A stretch of 64,000 nucleotides of DNA from Aquimarina agarilytica ZC1 (GTDB lineage Bacteria; Bacteroidota; Bacteroidia; Flavobacteriales; Flavobacteriaceae): positions 1-64,000 of the forward strand of contig NZ_JH621260.1 of the NCBI RefSeq assembly GCF_000255455.1, given 5' to 3'. The position numbers and the translations under genes were made by a program. Shown here one piece after another: positions 1 to 8,636 of the stretch (positions within the stretch are counted from its first letter, which is position 1; the number at the start of each line of letters is the position of its first letter). The notes under the pieces are model-generated. The model was not told the origin of the DNA and did no database searches. It saw only the letters and a program-made list of their open reading frames with translations.

Positions 1-893
1 CAGACTTAAACGTTAAAATAATGGACCAAAAAGAAGCTGTTGAAGAAGGAGCTCCAACAGAAGAAGAGGAAGAAGAAGGTTCTGAAGAAGAAGAAGAGGA
101 AGCAAAAGATTGTACTAATTTGGAAATGAGTGTGAGGTATACAAGTACAAACATCATTATCGAAGTAGATAATAGATCGGAATTAAGAAAAGATAACGCA
201 ACATTTGTATGGTCAATAAACGGTAAGGAGTTAACACCAGCAGAATTACTTGAATTTGATAATAATGATACTGATCATAGTTTAATTGTAGCAGAGCCAA
301 GTGATTTCAACAAAGGGAAAAATATAGTTGAAGTAAAATTGACATCACCAAGTCTTTGTCCTGGAGGAGTAACATTAAAAGCAGAGGTTTTTAATGAGTC
401 TGAAGAAGAGCAACCAGTGATTGGAGAACCAACAATACCAATAGAGGAAGAAACACCTATAGCTGAACCAGTAACGCCAGTAACACCAACTGAGGGAGAA
501 ACACCAGTAGCAGAACCGACAGTGCCGGTAGCACCAGTAACACCAATTGAAGAAGGACCATCGACTCCAGTTGAACCAAAAGAATTGACTTGTAATGATA
601 TTTCAATTGAGTTAGGAGAACTTTTAGATCCAGAAAATAGAAATGGAAAAGTGGTGCAGCGAGCGCTTTATAGAGTTACTTCTATTAAAGATGCTACGTA
701 TACATGGTTTTTAGATGGAAAAGATGTGACTAGTGAACTATCAAGTGCAGTTGGAGTGAAATTTTTCTCTACTTTACCTTCCATAGTAAATATGCGCTTG
801 GAACCAGGGACACATGTAGTTGAAATTTTAGTGACATCGCCAAATATTTGTCCTGGTGGAGTAACTATAAAAGATACCATTGTAGTTCCTTAA
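1..893 (+). CDS. C-terminal part of an Ig-like repeat surface protein (gene starts before the window)
   Basis: The reading frame is open to the left edge (frame begins at base 3, reading DLNVKI before the first ATG at 21), so the ATG at 21 is internal. The DLNVKI segment matches KLNVKI inside the next gene, whose first Ig-like domain precedes that point, so the missing part is probably an equivalent domain and a lipoprotein signal. The visible part has a Glu-rich stretch, an Ig/PKD-like domain beginning at a Cys and ending LTSPSLCPGGV, a Pro-Val-Thr-Glu linker, and a second domain of the same plan ending VTSPNICPGGV. The paired Cys in each domain may form a disulfide. Likely anchored outside the cell; function unknown. 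A strong terminator follows 42 nt after the stop. Confidence 0.75.
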   Translation, partial: DLNVKIMDQKEAVEEGAPTEEEEEEGSEEEEEEAKDCTNLEMSVRYTSTNIIIEVDNRSELRKDNATFVWSINGKELTPAELLEFDNNDTDHSLIVAEPSDFNKGKNIVEVKLTSPSLCPGGVTLKAEVFNESEEEQPVIGEPTIPIEEETPIAEPVTPVTPTEGETPVAEPTVPVAPVTPIEEGPSTPVEPKELTCNDISIELGELLDPENRNGKVVQRALYRVTSIKDATYTWFLDGKDVTSELSSAVGVKFFSTLPSIVNMRLEPGTHVVEILVTSPNICPGGVTIKDTIVVP

Positions 894-935
894 TGCAACA
901 AGATAAAAAAGAATATAACTAAATAGTAGTTTTAT

Positions 936-968
936 AAAGCGCGTGTATATTGGGAATACACGCGCTTT
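936..968 (+). terminator. Rho-independent terminator of the first Ig-like protein gene
   Basis: A perfect 13-bp stem (AAAGCGCGTGTAT with ATACACGCGCTTT, 7-nt loop ATTGGGA) runs into a T tract. A diverged copy lies at 2253-2285 with matching flanks, which shows that the gene and its terminator were duplicated together. Confidence 0.9.
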
Positions 969-1082
969 TTTATTTTAAATGCTTAATTGTTAAAAAAAGT
1001 TAAAAAAATAGGGTAAAGGATAAAGTTGGGGTTGTATTTAAACACAAATTAAATTTTAATTAAGACCAACAAACTTAAAGTT

Positions 1083-2027
1083 ATGAAAAAGAACATTTTT
1101 TATGGATTATCATCTTTGATGCTATTATTTGGGATGACATCATGCGAAAAAGAATCTACGATTGAAGAAAACGTTATTAATGATAGCGTTGAAGTAAACA
1201 AAAAAGGAGCTAAAACATTACTGGCATGTGATGATATTGAGTATAGCTTTGTTTATGGGATAAGTGGCAGATTTTCTGATTTTGCAACTGTGCCTGTTCA
1301 AATAAAAAAGGCGACAAATTTTAAGCATGAATATACTTATAGATGGTATTTAAATGGAAAGTTATTATCCGATAAAGACAGACAAGCTTTTGGTTTTGGA
1401 ACGGGTAAAGTTTTGCCGTATTTGACTCTTTATTCATTTGATAAGGAAGGAACTTATGAGATTAAGTCGGAGGTAGTCTCTGAGTTTTGTGAAGGAAGAT
1501 CACTTTCTGCAACAGTAGTTATTGATAATAAATTAAACGTAAAAATTTCAAATCAAGAGGAAAAAGTTGTTTCTCCAGAAGAAATTGAAGAGATTCCGAA
1601 TGAAGAGCCAGTAACGCCAACTAAACCAATAGCACCTGTTGAGCCAGTTGAGCCAATAACACCTGTTAATCCAGTTGAGCCGACAAAACCGATAGCAACA
1701 TCAGGTGAAAAATTAAGCTGTGATGATTTAACACTAGCAGCAAGGACAGCTATTAAAGGTAGGGTTATTGTTGAAATTCCACAAAGGAAAAATGATGCAG
1801 GTAAAAGTTTGATAAATCCATTTCAAAGCAACTACATATACACTGTAGATGGTAAAACATTAACAGATGCGGAATTAGATGCTGTTGATGCAGATGTTGT
1901 GGGTGATCACAGTTTAGTCGTTTTTACAAATCTTGCCCCAGGAGCACATACAATAGAGGTACAAGTAACTGCAGACAATATTTGTTCTGAAGGAAAAAAT
2001 TTATCAGTAAGTTTTACAGCTAAATAA
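1083..2027 (+). CDS. Lipoprotein with two Ig-like domains, paralogue of the upstream gene
   Basis: A 314-residue protein with a lipoprotein signal: MKKN start, hydrophobic core and a lipobox ending FGMTSC (Cys21). Two Cys-framed Ig/PKD-like domains follow, the first opening at ACDDIEY and the second at SCDDLTL. They are separated by a Pro-rich linker of PVTP/PVEP/PVNP type repeats around residues 170-205. Domain plan, linker type and the KLNVKI segment match the preceding truncated gene, so these are tandem paralogues. Probably an outer-membrane or surface lipoprotein; the linker may act as a spacer. No enzymatic motif is visible and I do not recognise a named family beyond Ig-like folds. The ATG at 1083 directly precedes a convincing signal sequence. 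Confidence 0.85.
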   Translation: MKKNIFYGLSSLMLLFGMTSCEKESTIEENVINDSVEVNKKGAKTLLACDDIEYSFVYGISGRFSDFATVPVQIKKATNFKHEYTYRWYLNGKLLSDKDRQAFGFGTGKVLPYLTLYSFDKEGTYEIKSEVVSEFCEGRSLSATVVIDNKLNVKISNQEEKVVSPEEIEEIPNEEPVTPTKPIAPVEPVEPITPVNPVEPTKPIATSGEKLSCDDLTLAARTAIKGRVIVEIPQRKNDAGKSLINPFQSNYIYTVDGKTLTDAELDAVDADVVGDHSLVVFTNLAPGAHTIEVQVTADNICSEGKNLSVSFTAK

Positions 2028-2074
2028 TACGATTTGCTGATAGTAATTTCGTATTAATATGCTGAATTATTTTT

Positions 2075-2165
2075 TGCTAGTCTAAGGCAGGGCAGCACTA
2101 TAGTGATGAGCCAGTTGATGCTAGCAGGAAAAAGCATAGCCTTAGTTCCGATTGCTTTTTTTAAC
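2075..2165 (+). ncRNA. Candidate structured RNA element in the gap before trhO
   Basis: This stretch is more GC-rich than the surrounding gap and rich in self-complementarity. CTAAGGC (2082-2088) can pair with GCCTTAG (2139-2145), TGCTAG with CTAGCA (2121-2126), and CACTATAGTG is a palindrome. AAAAAGCA (2129-2136) can pair with TGCTTTTT (2153-2160), which forms a terminator-like end. The GCCTTAG segment lies in the loop of that last hairpin, so the pairings overlap as a pseudoknot or as alternatives. There is no counterpart after the upstream paralogue. It could be a small RNA, a 3' UTR structure or a degraded mobile fragment. Confidence 0.3.
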
Positions 2166-2252
2166 GCCAGAATAGTGAAAAAGAAACAGCAGATATGCGA
2201 TTTTTGTTAGTAAATCGTATAAGATAAGGACTAATAATTGTAGTAGTTTTAT

Positions 2253-2285
2253 AAAGCACGTGTACGTTGGGGATACACGTGCTTT
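2253..2285 (+). terminator. Rho-independent terminator, duplicate of the one at 936-968
   Basis: A 12-bp stem (AAAGCACGTGTA with TACACGTGCTTT, loop CGTTGGGGA) followed by T residues. Relative to the first copy, a G-C pair in the stem has become A-T by changes on both arms, so pairing is preserved. It lies 225 nt after the lipoprotein stop, much further than in the first copy. Confidence 0.88.
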
Positions 2286-2286
2286 T

Positions 2287-2313
2287 TTGTTTTTTAAATA
2301 TCTCGTATCTTTG
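2287..2313 (+). promoter_or_regulatory. Probable sigma-A-type promoter of trhO
   Basis: TTG (2287-2289), 16-nt spacer and TATCTTTG (2306-2313) match the Bacteroidota TTG/TAnnTTTG pattern, with a spacer one base short of the usual range. The box ends 28 nt before the trhO ATG and overlaps the T tract of the preceding terminator. Confidence 0.6.
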
Positions 2314-2341
2314 CGCTTTCAACCTTAACTATTAGTATAGC

Positions 2342-3373
2342 ATGCAACTGTACAATAAATTAAGCGCTGCCGAAAGAGCTACTCTTATTGAGGAAGCAGG
2401 CACAGAGCGCATTACTATTTCTTTTTACCAATACCATAATATTGGCAACCCACAAGTACTTCGAGATCACCTTTTTTTAACTTGGAACGACTTAGATGTT
2501 TTAGGTAGAATTTATGTGGCAACCGAAGGGATAAATGCGCAATTATCTGTCCCCGCACCTAATTTTACTAAGTTTAAAACGCATTTGGACAGTATTTCTT
2601 TTTTGGAAAATGTACGTTTAAATATTGCAAGAGAGCAGGATAATATGTCCTTTTTAAAGTTGAAAGTAAAAGTCCGTAATAAAATTGTTGCCGATGGTTT
2701 GGATGATCAAACTTTTGATGTTACGCAAAAAGGGGTGCACGTTGATGCCAAAACCTTTAATGAATTAATCGAAGATCCAGATACAGTGCTGGTAGATATG
2801 CGTAATCACTATGAAAGCGAAATTGGGCATTTTAAAAATGCGGTAACTCCAGATGTAGATACCTTTCGCGATTCGTTAGATATTATTGAAGAAGATCTTA
2901 AAGACCATAAAAAAGACAAAAAGTTGGTCATGTATTGTACCGGAGGAATTCGCTGCGAAAAAGCGAGTGCGTATTACAAGCATAAGGGTTTTGAGCAAGT
3001 ATATCAATTGGAAGGCGGAATTATTGAATATGCACGTCAAGTGGAATCTGATAATTTAGAAAATAAGTTTTTAGGGAAAAACTTTGTTTTTGATCACCGT
3101 CGTGGCGAGCGTATTTCAGAAGATATTATTTCTAACTGTCACCAATGCGGAAAACCATGTGATGTACATGAAAATTGCGCCAATGAGGCATGTCATTTGT
3201 TATTTATTCAATGCGAGGAATGTAAACAGGCAATGGATAATTGCTGTTCCGATGCTTGTAAAGAAATTGCCGCGTTGCCTTTTGAAGAACAAAAAGCACT
3301 AAGAAAAGGCAAAGGGAATAGTAATAAAATTTTCAAAAAAGGAAGGTCTGAAGTGTTGAAATTTAAGCGGTAA
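2342..3373 (+). CDS. trhO: tRNA uridine(34) hydroxylase TrhO (rhodanese-family, YceA)
   Basis: A 343-residue rhodanese-family protein. The N-terminal acylphosphatase-like part contains RIYVATEGINAQLS. The rhodanese domain carries the active loop CTGGIRC (Cys199 and Cys205), followed by EKASAYY and GGIIEY. The C-terminal tail is Cys-rich (NCHQCGKPCDVHENC, IQCEECKQAMDNCCSDAC) and probably binds metal. This layout is that of TrhO/YceA, which hydroxylates U34 of certain tRNAs using O2 or a prephenate-derived route in characterised members. It is a cytoplasmic single gene with its own promoter. Length and domain order are normal for the Bacteroidota form. Confidence 0.93.
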   Translation: MQLYNKLSAAERATLIEEAGTERITISFYQYHNIGNPQVLRDHLFLTWNDLDVLGRIYVATEGINAQLSVPAPNFTKFKTHLDSISFLENVRLNIAREQDNMSFLKLKVKVRNKIVADGLDDQTFDVTQKGVHVDAKTFNELIEDPDTVLVDMRNHYESEIGHFKNAVTPDVDTFRDSLDIIEEDLKDHKKDKKLVMYCTGGIRCEKASAYYKHKGFEQVYQLEGGIIEYARQVESDNLENKFLGKNFVFDHRRGERISEDIISNCHQCGKPCDVHENCANEACHLLFIQCEECKQAMDNCCSDACKEIAALPFEEQKALRKGKGNSNKIFKKGRSEVLKFKR

Positions 3374-3743
3374 ATAGGGTCATTGAAGTGTTAGTACAGT
3401 GATTTTTATTTCAAATTTATTTTAATACAAAATGATCCTGAGTCTTTATTGGATGTAAATCGTATAACTAAACTCAGAGGTATTTTCTTAAAAAAAAAGA
3501 ACAGTTCTACTGCTGTTAAATTTATAGTATCTTTACTACTTAAGAATAGTTTTACGAATTAAACACTTACATGTTGATTTTTAGTTTGTATGCTGCGTTA
3601 TAACAATTAGCGTGAGATTTTTAAAGATCTGTAATGCTAGTGTTTACGCAATTGAATATGAATTATATTTTCTGTTGCTTTATACAAATTGTAGGCAATA
3701 GGTAGTAAAATCAATACGTAAAGTTTTATATATAAATTGATGT
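3374..3743. other. AT-rich gap between trhO and ricT, no gene seen
   Basis: In this 370-nt stretch I see no credible ORF or RNA gene and no clear terminator. CTGAGT (3438-3443) and ACTCAG (3472-3477) form a short inverted repeat, which is weak evidence for anything. The promoter of the ricT cluster presumably lies near its right end, but no good TAnnTTTG box is visible. Confidence 0.5.
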
Positions 3744-5249
3744 ATGGCATGTAGTAGTTGTGCTACCAAGGACGGACAGCCCAAGGGATGTAAAAATAAT
3801 GGAACTTGTGGAACCGATGGTTGCAATAAGTTAACAGTTTTTGACTGGCTTTCAAATATGTCGCTTCCTAACGGAGCGAAACCCTTTGATTTTGTTGAGG
3901 TACGTTTTAAAAACGGACGAAAAGTGTATTTCCAAAATACCGAAAATTTAACCTTAAGTATAGGAGATGTTGTAGCAACACAAGCCAATTCTGGGCATGA
4001 TGTTGGTATGATTAGTTTGGCAGGCGAATTAGTGCGTGTGCAAATGAAACGAAAAAAAATTCCAACCAGTGGTGACGAAATTTTAAAAATATACAGAAAG
4101 GCAACTCAAAAAGATATTGATATTTGGAAAGCAGCCCGAGATCGAGAAGAAAAAATGAAAGTCCGAGCACGCGAAATCGCGATCAAATTGGATTTGAAAA
4201 TGAAAATATCGGATATCGAATTTCAAGGAGACGCATCCAAAGCTACATTTTATTACACTGCGGAGGAACGTGTTGATTTTAGACAATTAATTAAAGATTT
4301 TGCCAAGGAGTTTAGCATTCGTATTGAAATGCGCCAAATAGGTTTTAGGCAGGAGGCGGCTCGTTTAGGGGGAATTGGCTCATGTGGTCGTGAGTTGTGT
4401 TGTTCCACTTGGTTAACAGATTTTAGATCGGTAAATACCAGTGCGGCACGTTACCAACAATTATCATTAAATCCTCAGAAATTAGCAGGACAATGTGGTA
4501 AGTTAAAATGTTGTCTAAACTATGAATTGGATGGATATTTAGAAGCCTTAAATACTTTTCCTAAAACAGATGTAAAAATAAAGACAGAAAAAGGAACTGC
4601 TGTTTGTCAAAAAATAGACATTTTTAAAGGCTATTTATGGTATGCTTACGAAGGTGAATGGATGAATTGGTTTACGGTAAAAGCTGAAGATGCGAATGAA
4701 ATGATTCGTATGAATCAGCAGAAAGAAACTGTTGAAGCGCTGGAAGATTATGCTATTGAGGATAAGAAAGAAAGCACATTTGAGTATGAAAATGTAGTTG
4801 GTCAAGATAGTTTAACTCGTTTTGATCAACCTAAAAAGTCAGGTAACCGACGCCGAAATAATAGAAAAAAGCCTCAAAATCAGCAAAGAAAACAACAACG
4901 CCCAGAGGCTAGAAAGGCAGGTCATCAGAAAAAAGAAGGTGATGTGGGTGTGGAACAGAAAAAAACGACATCACGAAGAAAACCAGGGAATAGATCAACG
5001 AATAAACCCAACAATAACAGACCAAATAATAAAACAAACCAAAGCACCAAATCAACTGCTAGAACGACAGATGCTAAAAATACTGCGGGAAGTACAAATA
5101 AAGGGAAAGTTGATGGACAGGTAAAAACAAATAACAAACCTAGGCCAAAACGAAAACCCAAGCAAAATAATAAACAAAATCCACGACAGGCTCAAAAGCC
5201 TAAGTCTGGTACAAATCAAAAACCAAATTCAACTACTAAAAATGTGTAA
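3744..5249 (+). CDS. ricT: PSP1-domain protein RicT (YaaT family) with a long basic tail
   Basis: A 501-residue protein. The N-terminus is Cys-rich (Cys3, 6, 16, 22, 27). The PSP1/RicT core contains the family's Cys clusters GSCGRELCCSTWL and AGQCGKLKCCLNYELDGY. In Bacillus, RicT (YaaT) is part of an Fe-S complex with RicA and RicF that helps RNase Y-dependent mRNA processing; in Bacteroidota the role is not established. After about residue 365 the sequence becomes a low-complexity tail very rich in Lys, Arg, Gln and Asn, probably disordered and able to bind nucleic acid. It is followed by gldH and PBP1A in the same direction, an arrangement I associate with flavobacteria. Confidence 0.88.
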   Translation: MACSSCATKDGQPKGCKNNGTCGTDGCNKLTVFDWLSNMSLPNGAKPFDFVEVRFKNGRKVYFQNTENLTLSIGDVVATQANSGHDVGMISLAGELVRVQMKRKKIPTSGDEILKIYRKATQKDIDIWKAARDREEKMKVRAREIAIKLDLKMKISDIEFQGDASKATFYYTAEERVDFRQLIKDFAKEFSIRIEMRQIGFRQEAARLGGIGSCGRELCCSTWLTDFRSVNTSAARYQQLSLNPQKLAGQCGKLKCCLNYELDGYLEALNTFPKTDVKIKTEKGTAVCQKIDIFKGYLWYAYEGEWMNWFTVKAEDANEMIRMNQQKETVEALEDYAIEDKKESTFEYENVVGQDSLTRFDQPKKSGNRRRNNRKKPQNQQRKQQRPEARKAGHQKKEGDVGVEQKKTTSRRKPGNRSTNKPNNNRPNNKTNQSTKSTARTTDAKNTAGSTNKGKVDGQVKTNNKPRPKRKPKQNNKQNPRQAQKPKSGTNQKPNSTTKNV

Positions 5250-5292
5250 ATTAGGCCTTTTAGTCCCTTTTTTAGGGTTTAATGACCAATGG

Positions 5293-5823
5293 ATGAGCTT
5301 AAAAAATACAGCTGTTGTAAAACAGCAACTGTATAAGCATATCTCAAAATTTATAGTAGTCATTTTTTTAGGATTAGTAAGTTGTGATCAAAACCAAGTG
5401 TTTGATACCTATACCGCAATTGAAACTAAGGGATGGCATAAGGATAGTATAGTTCGCTTTAATTTACCTGTTATGGATTCATTAAAGTCCTATAAATTGT
5501 TTTTTAATATTCGCAATACCAATGAGTATAAGTTTAGTAATCTTTTTATAATAACGAGTATTGATTATCCCAATGGAAAAAAACAACTCGATACATTGGA
5601 ATATGAAATGGCTGCTCCCAATGGGGAATGGTTAGGTGATGGGACAACATCAATAAAAGAAAGTAAGCTCTGGTTTAAAGAGCGATTTAAATTTAAAGAA
5701 AAAGGGAATTATAAAGTTTCGGTAAGGCAGGCAATGCGTACCAATGGTTCGGAGCACGGTATTTTATTTTTAAAAGGAATTACCGATATTGGCTTCAGAG
5801 TGGAAACTCAGGAAACTCATTAA
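5293..5823 (+). CDS. gldH: Gliding motility lipoprotein GldH
   Basis: GldH is a lipoprotein required for gliding in Flavobacterium and is associated with the T9SS/gliding machinery. I place the start at the ATG at 5293 (176 residues). This gives a basic n-region, a hydrophobic core (FIVVIFLGL) and a lipobox ending LVSC (Cys31). The frame also opens at an ATG at 5242 that overlaps the end of ricT, but that start adds an odd hydrophobic leader ahead of the signal. After the Cys, the segments VFDTYTAI, GWHKDSIVRFNLP and NGEWLGDGT fit GldH. Only 2 nt separate it from the PBP1A gene, so the two are co-transcribed. Confidence 0.88.
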   Translation: MSLKNTAVVKQQLYKHISKFIVVIFLGLVSCDQNQVFDTYTAIETKGWHKDSIVRFNLPVMDSLKSYKLFFNIRNTNEYKFSNLFIITSIDYPNGKKQLDTLEYEMAAPNGEWLGDGTTSIKESKLWFKERFKFKEKGNYKVSVRQAMRTNGSEHGILFLKGITDIGFRVETQETH

Positions 5824-5825
5824 AA

Positions 5826-8159
5826 ATGACACAGAAAAAAACAACCTCAAAAAAAACACCAGCAAAAACCAGTAACGTTAAATTTATTAAGTGGTTTTGG
5901 ATTGCATTTGCATCCGGCTTTTTATTTTTAGTTCTTTTGTTTTTATTAGCTGGTTTTGGAGCTTTTGGAAAAATGCCAGAATTTGCCGAGTTAGAAAATC
6001 CAGAAAATAATTTGGCTACCGAAATTATTTCTGCAGATGGAAAAACCATAGGTACTTTTTTTAATGAAAATAGAACTCCGGTAAGCTATGACGAACTGCC
6101 CGAACATTTAGTGAAAGCACTAGTTGCTACCGAAGATGAACGTTTTTATTCGCATTCGGGTATTGATGCACGGGGAACTATTCGTGCCGTAGTTAATTTA
6201 GGAAGAAAAGGAGGAGCTAGTACGATTACACAACAATTGTCTAAAATGTTGTTCACTGGTGGTTCTAAAAATATTGTTGAGCGTATTGCCCAAAAAATGA
6301 AAGAATGGGTAATTGCTACTCGTTTGGAACGCCAATACACCAAGGAAGAAATTATTACCATGTATTTTAATAGGTATGATTTTTTATACCAAGCGGTTGG
6401 AATTGGTTCGGCCTCTCGTATCTATTTTGGTAAAGAGCCTCGAGATTTAAAAATAGAAGAATCGGCTACTTTGGTAGCTATGCTTAAAAATCCAATTTTA
6501 TATAATCCACAAAAAGAACGTTTTAAAAAGAATAGTTTACAACGAAGAAACCAGGTGTTAAAACAAATGGAGAAGCAGGAATTTATTTCTACCAAAGTAA
6601 AGGATAGCTTGCAAAATTTACCGTTGGAAATAAACTTTTCTCCAGAAGGACATGCCGAGGGAATAGCGACTTATTTTAGAGAATATTTACGTGACTTTAT
6701 GGAAGGTTGGATAGAAGAGAATCCTAAACAAAACCCTGTTACCGGCGAAAAAGAACTTTACAATATATATAGAGATGGACTAAAAATTCATGTTACCATA
6801 GATTCTCGTATGCAAAAATATGCCGAAGAAGCGGTGAGAGAGCATTTAACAAAGCTGCAAAAAGAATTTGATAGGCAAAATAAAAAGAATACCACTGCTC
6901 CTTTTAGAGATATTGAAAAGAAGGAGCGAGAAAAGATTATTAAGCAAGGAATGCGTCGTTCCGAGCGTTACAGAATAATGAAAGCGGCCGGCAAATCAGA
7001 TAAAGTAATTTATGCTTCATTTAAAAAGAAAGTAAAAATGCGTATTTTTTCTTGGAGTGGAGCTATAGATACCATTATGACGCCAAGGGATTCGATTTTA
7101 TATTATAAATCCTTTTTTCAGACAGGTATGATGTCTATGGAGCCTCAAACAGGACATGTTAAGGCTTGGGTTGGTGGAAATAATTATAAGTATTTTCAAT
7201 ACGATCATGTAAAGCAAGGTAAGCGTCAGGTAGGGTCAACGTTTAAGCCATTTGTATATGCCACAGCCATTGATCAATTAAAACTGTCACCTTGCGATAC
7301 CTTACCCAATGTGCAGTATACTATTGAGGCTGGACGTTTTGGTAGCACCGAAGATTGGACTCCAAAAAATAGCGGGGACAAATATGGAGGTTATTTAACC
7401 TTAAAGAATGCTCTAGCAAAATCTGTAAATACGGTTACAGCTCGCATTATGGGTCGTATAGGACCCGTTCCTGTGGTGCGATTGGCTAAAAAAATGGGCA
7501 TAAAAAGTAATATACCCGAGGTGCCATCAATAGCTTTAGGTACCGTTGATTTAAGTGTGTATGAAATGGTAGGGGCTTATAGTACTTTTGCCAATGAAGG
7601 GATTTATAATCAGCCAGTAATGATTACTCGAATAGAGGATAAAAATGGAACGATTTTATATCAAAATGTACCCGATCCTCGTGATGTAATTAGTAAAGAA
7701 GCTGCCTACGTGACCTTAAATTTAATGGAAGGAGTTACCAGGGCTGGTTCTGGTGTGCGTTTGCGTACTGGTAAATCTTATCGGGAAGATTATAAGCGTG
7801 TTGTTACTGGATATCCTTATGAATTTACAAATGCTATTGCGGGAAAAACAGGGACTACTCAAAATCAAAGTGACGGTTGGTTTATGGGGGTAGTACCTAA
7901 TTTATGTACAGGAGTTTGGGTTGGTGCCGAAGATAGAGCTACCCATTTTTCCTCGGTAACTTATGGACAAGGAGCCGCTATGTCTTTGCCTATTTGGGCA
8001 ATATATATGCGTAAGTGCTATAATGATAAAACACTAAAAATATCTAAAGATGATTTTGTAAGACCAGGTAATTTAGGTATTGCTATTGACTGTGAAAAAT
8101 ACAATGAAAATAGAAAAGAAAACAATGACAATGATGAAGAGATGGATGAATTTGAATAA
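5826..8159 (+). CDS. Penicillin-binding protein 1A (bifunctional glycosyltransferase/transpeptidase)
   Basis: A 777-residue class A PBP that polymerises and cross-links peptidoglycan at the periplasmic face of the inner membrane. A Lys/Thr-rich cytoplasmic start is followed by one membrane anchor (about residues 18-45). The GT51 domain shows EDERFYSHSGID, ASTITQQLSKMLF and the RIYFGKEP region. The transpeptidase domain has the three penicillin-binding motifs: STFK (Ser471), SVN (533-535) and KTGTT (674-678). The C-terminus is acidic (NNDNDEEMDEFE). It is the last gene of the ricT-gldH-PBP unit, with a strong terminator 31 nt after the stop. All catalytic motifs are intact. Confidence 0.95.
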   Translation: MTQKKTTSKKTPAKTSNVKFIKWFWIAFASGFLFLVLLFLLAGFGAFGKMPEFAELENPENNLATEIISADGKTIGTFFNENRTPVSYDELPEHLVKALVATEDERFYSHSGIDARGTIRAVVNLGRKGGASTITQQLSKMLFTGGSKNIVERIAQKMKEWVIATRLERQYTKEEIITMYFNRYDFLYQAVGIGSASRIYFGKEPRDLKIEESATLVAMLKNPILYNPQKERFKKNSLQRRNQVLKQMEKQEFISTKVKDSLQNLPLEINFSPEGHAEGIATYFREYLRDFMEGWIEENPKQNPVTGEKELYNIYRDGLKIHVTIDSRMQKYAEEAVREHLTKLQKEFDRQNKKNTTAPFRDIEKKEREKIIKQGMRRSERYRIMKAAGKSDKVIYASFKKKVKMRIFSWSGAIDTIMTPRDSILYYKSFFQTGMMSMEPQTGHVKAWVGGNNYKYFQYDHVKQGKRQVGSTFKPFVYATAIDQLKLSPCDTLPNVQYTIEAGRFGSTEDWTPKNSGDKYGGYLTLKNALAKSVNTVTARIMGRIGPVPVVRLAKKMGIKSNIPEVPSIALGTVDLSVYEMVGAYSTFANEGIYNQPVMITRIEDKNGTILYQNVPDPRDVISKEAAYVTLNLMEGVTRAGSGVRLRTGKSYREDYKRVVTGYPYEFTNAIAGKTGTTQNQSDGWFMGVVPNLCTGVWVGAEDRATHFSSVTYGQGAAMSLPIWAIYMRKCYNDKTLKISKDDFVRPGNLGIAIDCEKYNENRKENNDNDEEMDEFE

Positions 8160-8190
8160 TTAATATAATTTTAATCTTACTAAAGCATAA

Positions 8191-8218
8191 AAAAAGCATC
8201 CGGATGAGGATGCTTTTT
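8191..8218 (+). terminator. Terminator after PBP1A
   Basis: An 11-bp perfect stem (AAAAAGCATCC with GGATGCTTTTT, loop GGATGA) with the T tract inside the 3' arm. It closes the ricT-gldH-PBP1A unit. Confidence 0.9.
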
Positions 8219-8636
8219 TATTGAAACATGTTTAGGATATCTATTTAGTATAGATTTTTTAATAAACAAAAATAATTAAATATTAATTTTTAATAGTTTT
8301 TGTTTATAATCAAATATTAAGCATAGCTCTTAAAGCTTTAAAATTGTTGTTTTAACGAGTATTTTAAAATTATAAAAAGCTACTTTTTCGGTGTAATTAT
8401 CTTTAAGTGTGACTTAAGCTATTTTTTTTGTAGGTAGTCATTTAGTAAGTAGGAATTTTCTTCAATTAAGTGATTTCAACCCTTATGGTTTCTAGATTTG
8501 TCGCTAAGTTTTTTATCATTTTGATATAATTTAATACACCGATTTTAGGGTGTTGAATTGGTCTTAGTTGTTTGATTTGCTCATAATATGAATTAAACAG
8601 TACAAGGAGCTTATGTGAATAATAACAAAACGAAAA
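8219..8636. other. AT-rich gap upstream of the beta-helix gene
   Basis: About 420 nt with no ORF of note and no recognisable RNA. It must contain the promoter and leader of the secreted beta-helix gene, but I see no TTG/TAnnTTTG pair with good spacing. The long AT-rich leader may indicate regulated expression. Confidence 0.4.

Noticed and set aside
2075-2165. Possible SRP 4.5S RNA because of the AGGAAAAAGCATAGCC stretch
   Set aside because: The conserved SRP domain IV pattern (GGTCAGG ... GGAA ... AGCAGCC) is not present in the right order.
2028-2219. TACGATTT/AAATCGTA inverted ends around the extra stretch after the second lipoprotein gene, suggesting a MITE
   Set aside because: An 8-bp inverted repeat at this spacing is expected many times by chance in an AT-rich 64-kb window, and no target-site duplication is visible.
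2210-3467. GTAAATCGTATAA repeated exactly at 2210-2222 and 3455-3467
   Set aside because: Identical 13-mers between distant AT-rich positions are expected dozens of times in a window of this size.
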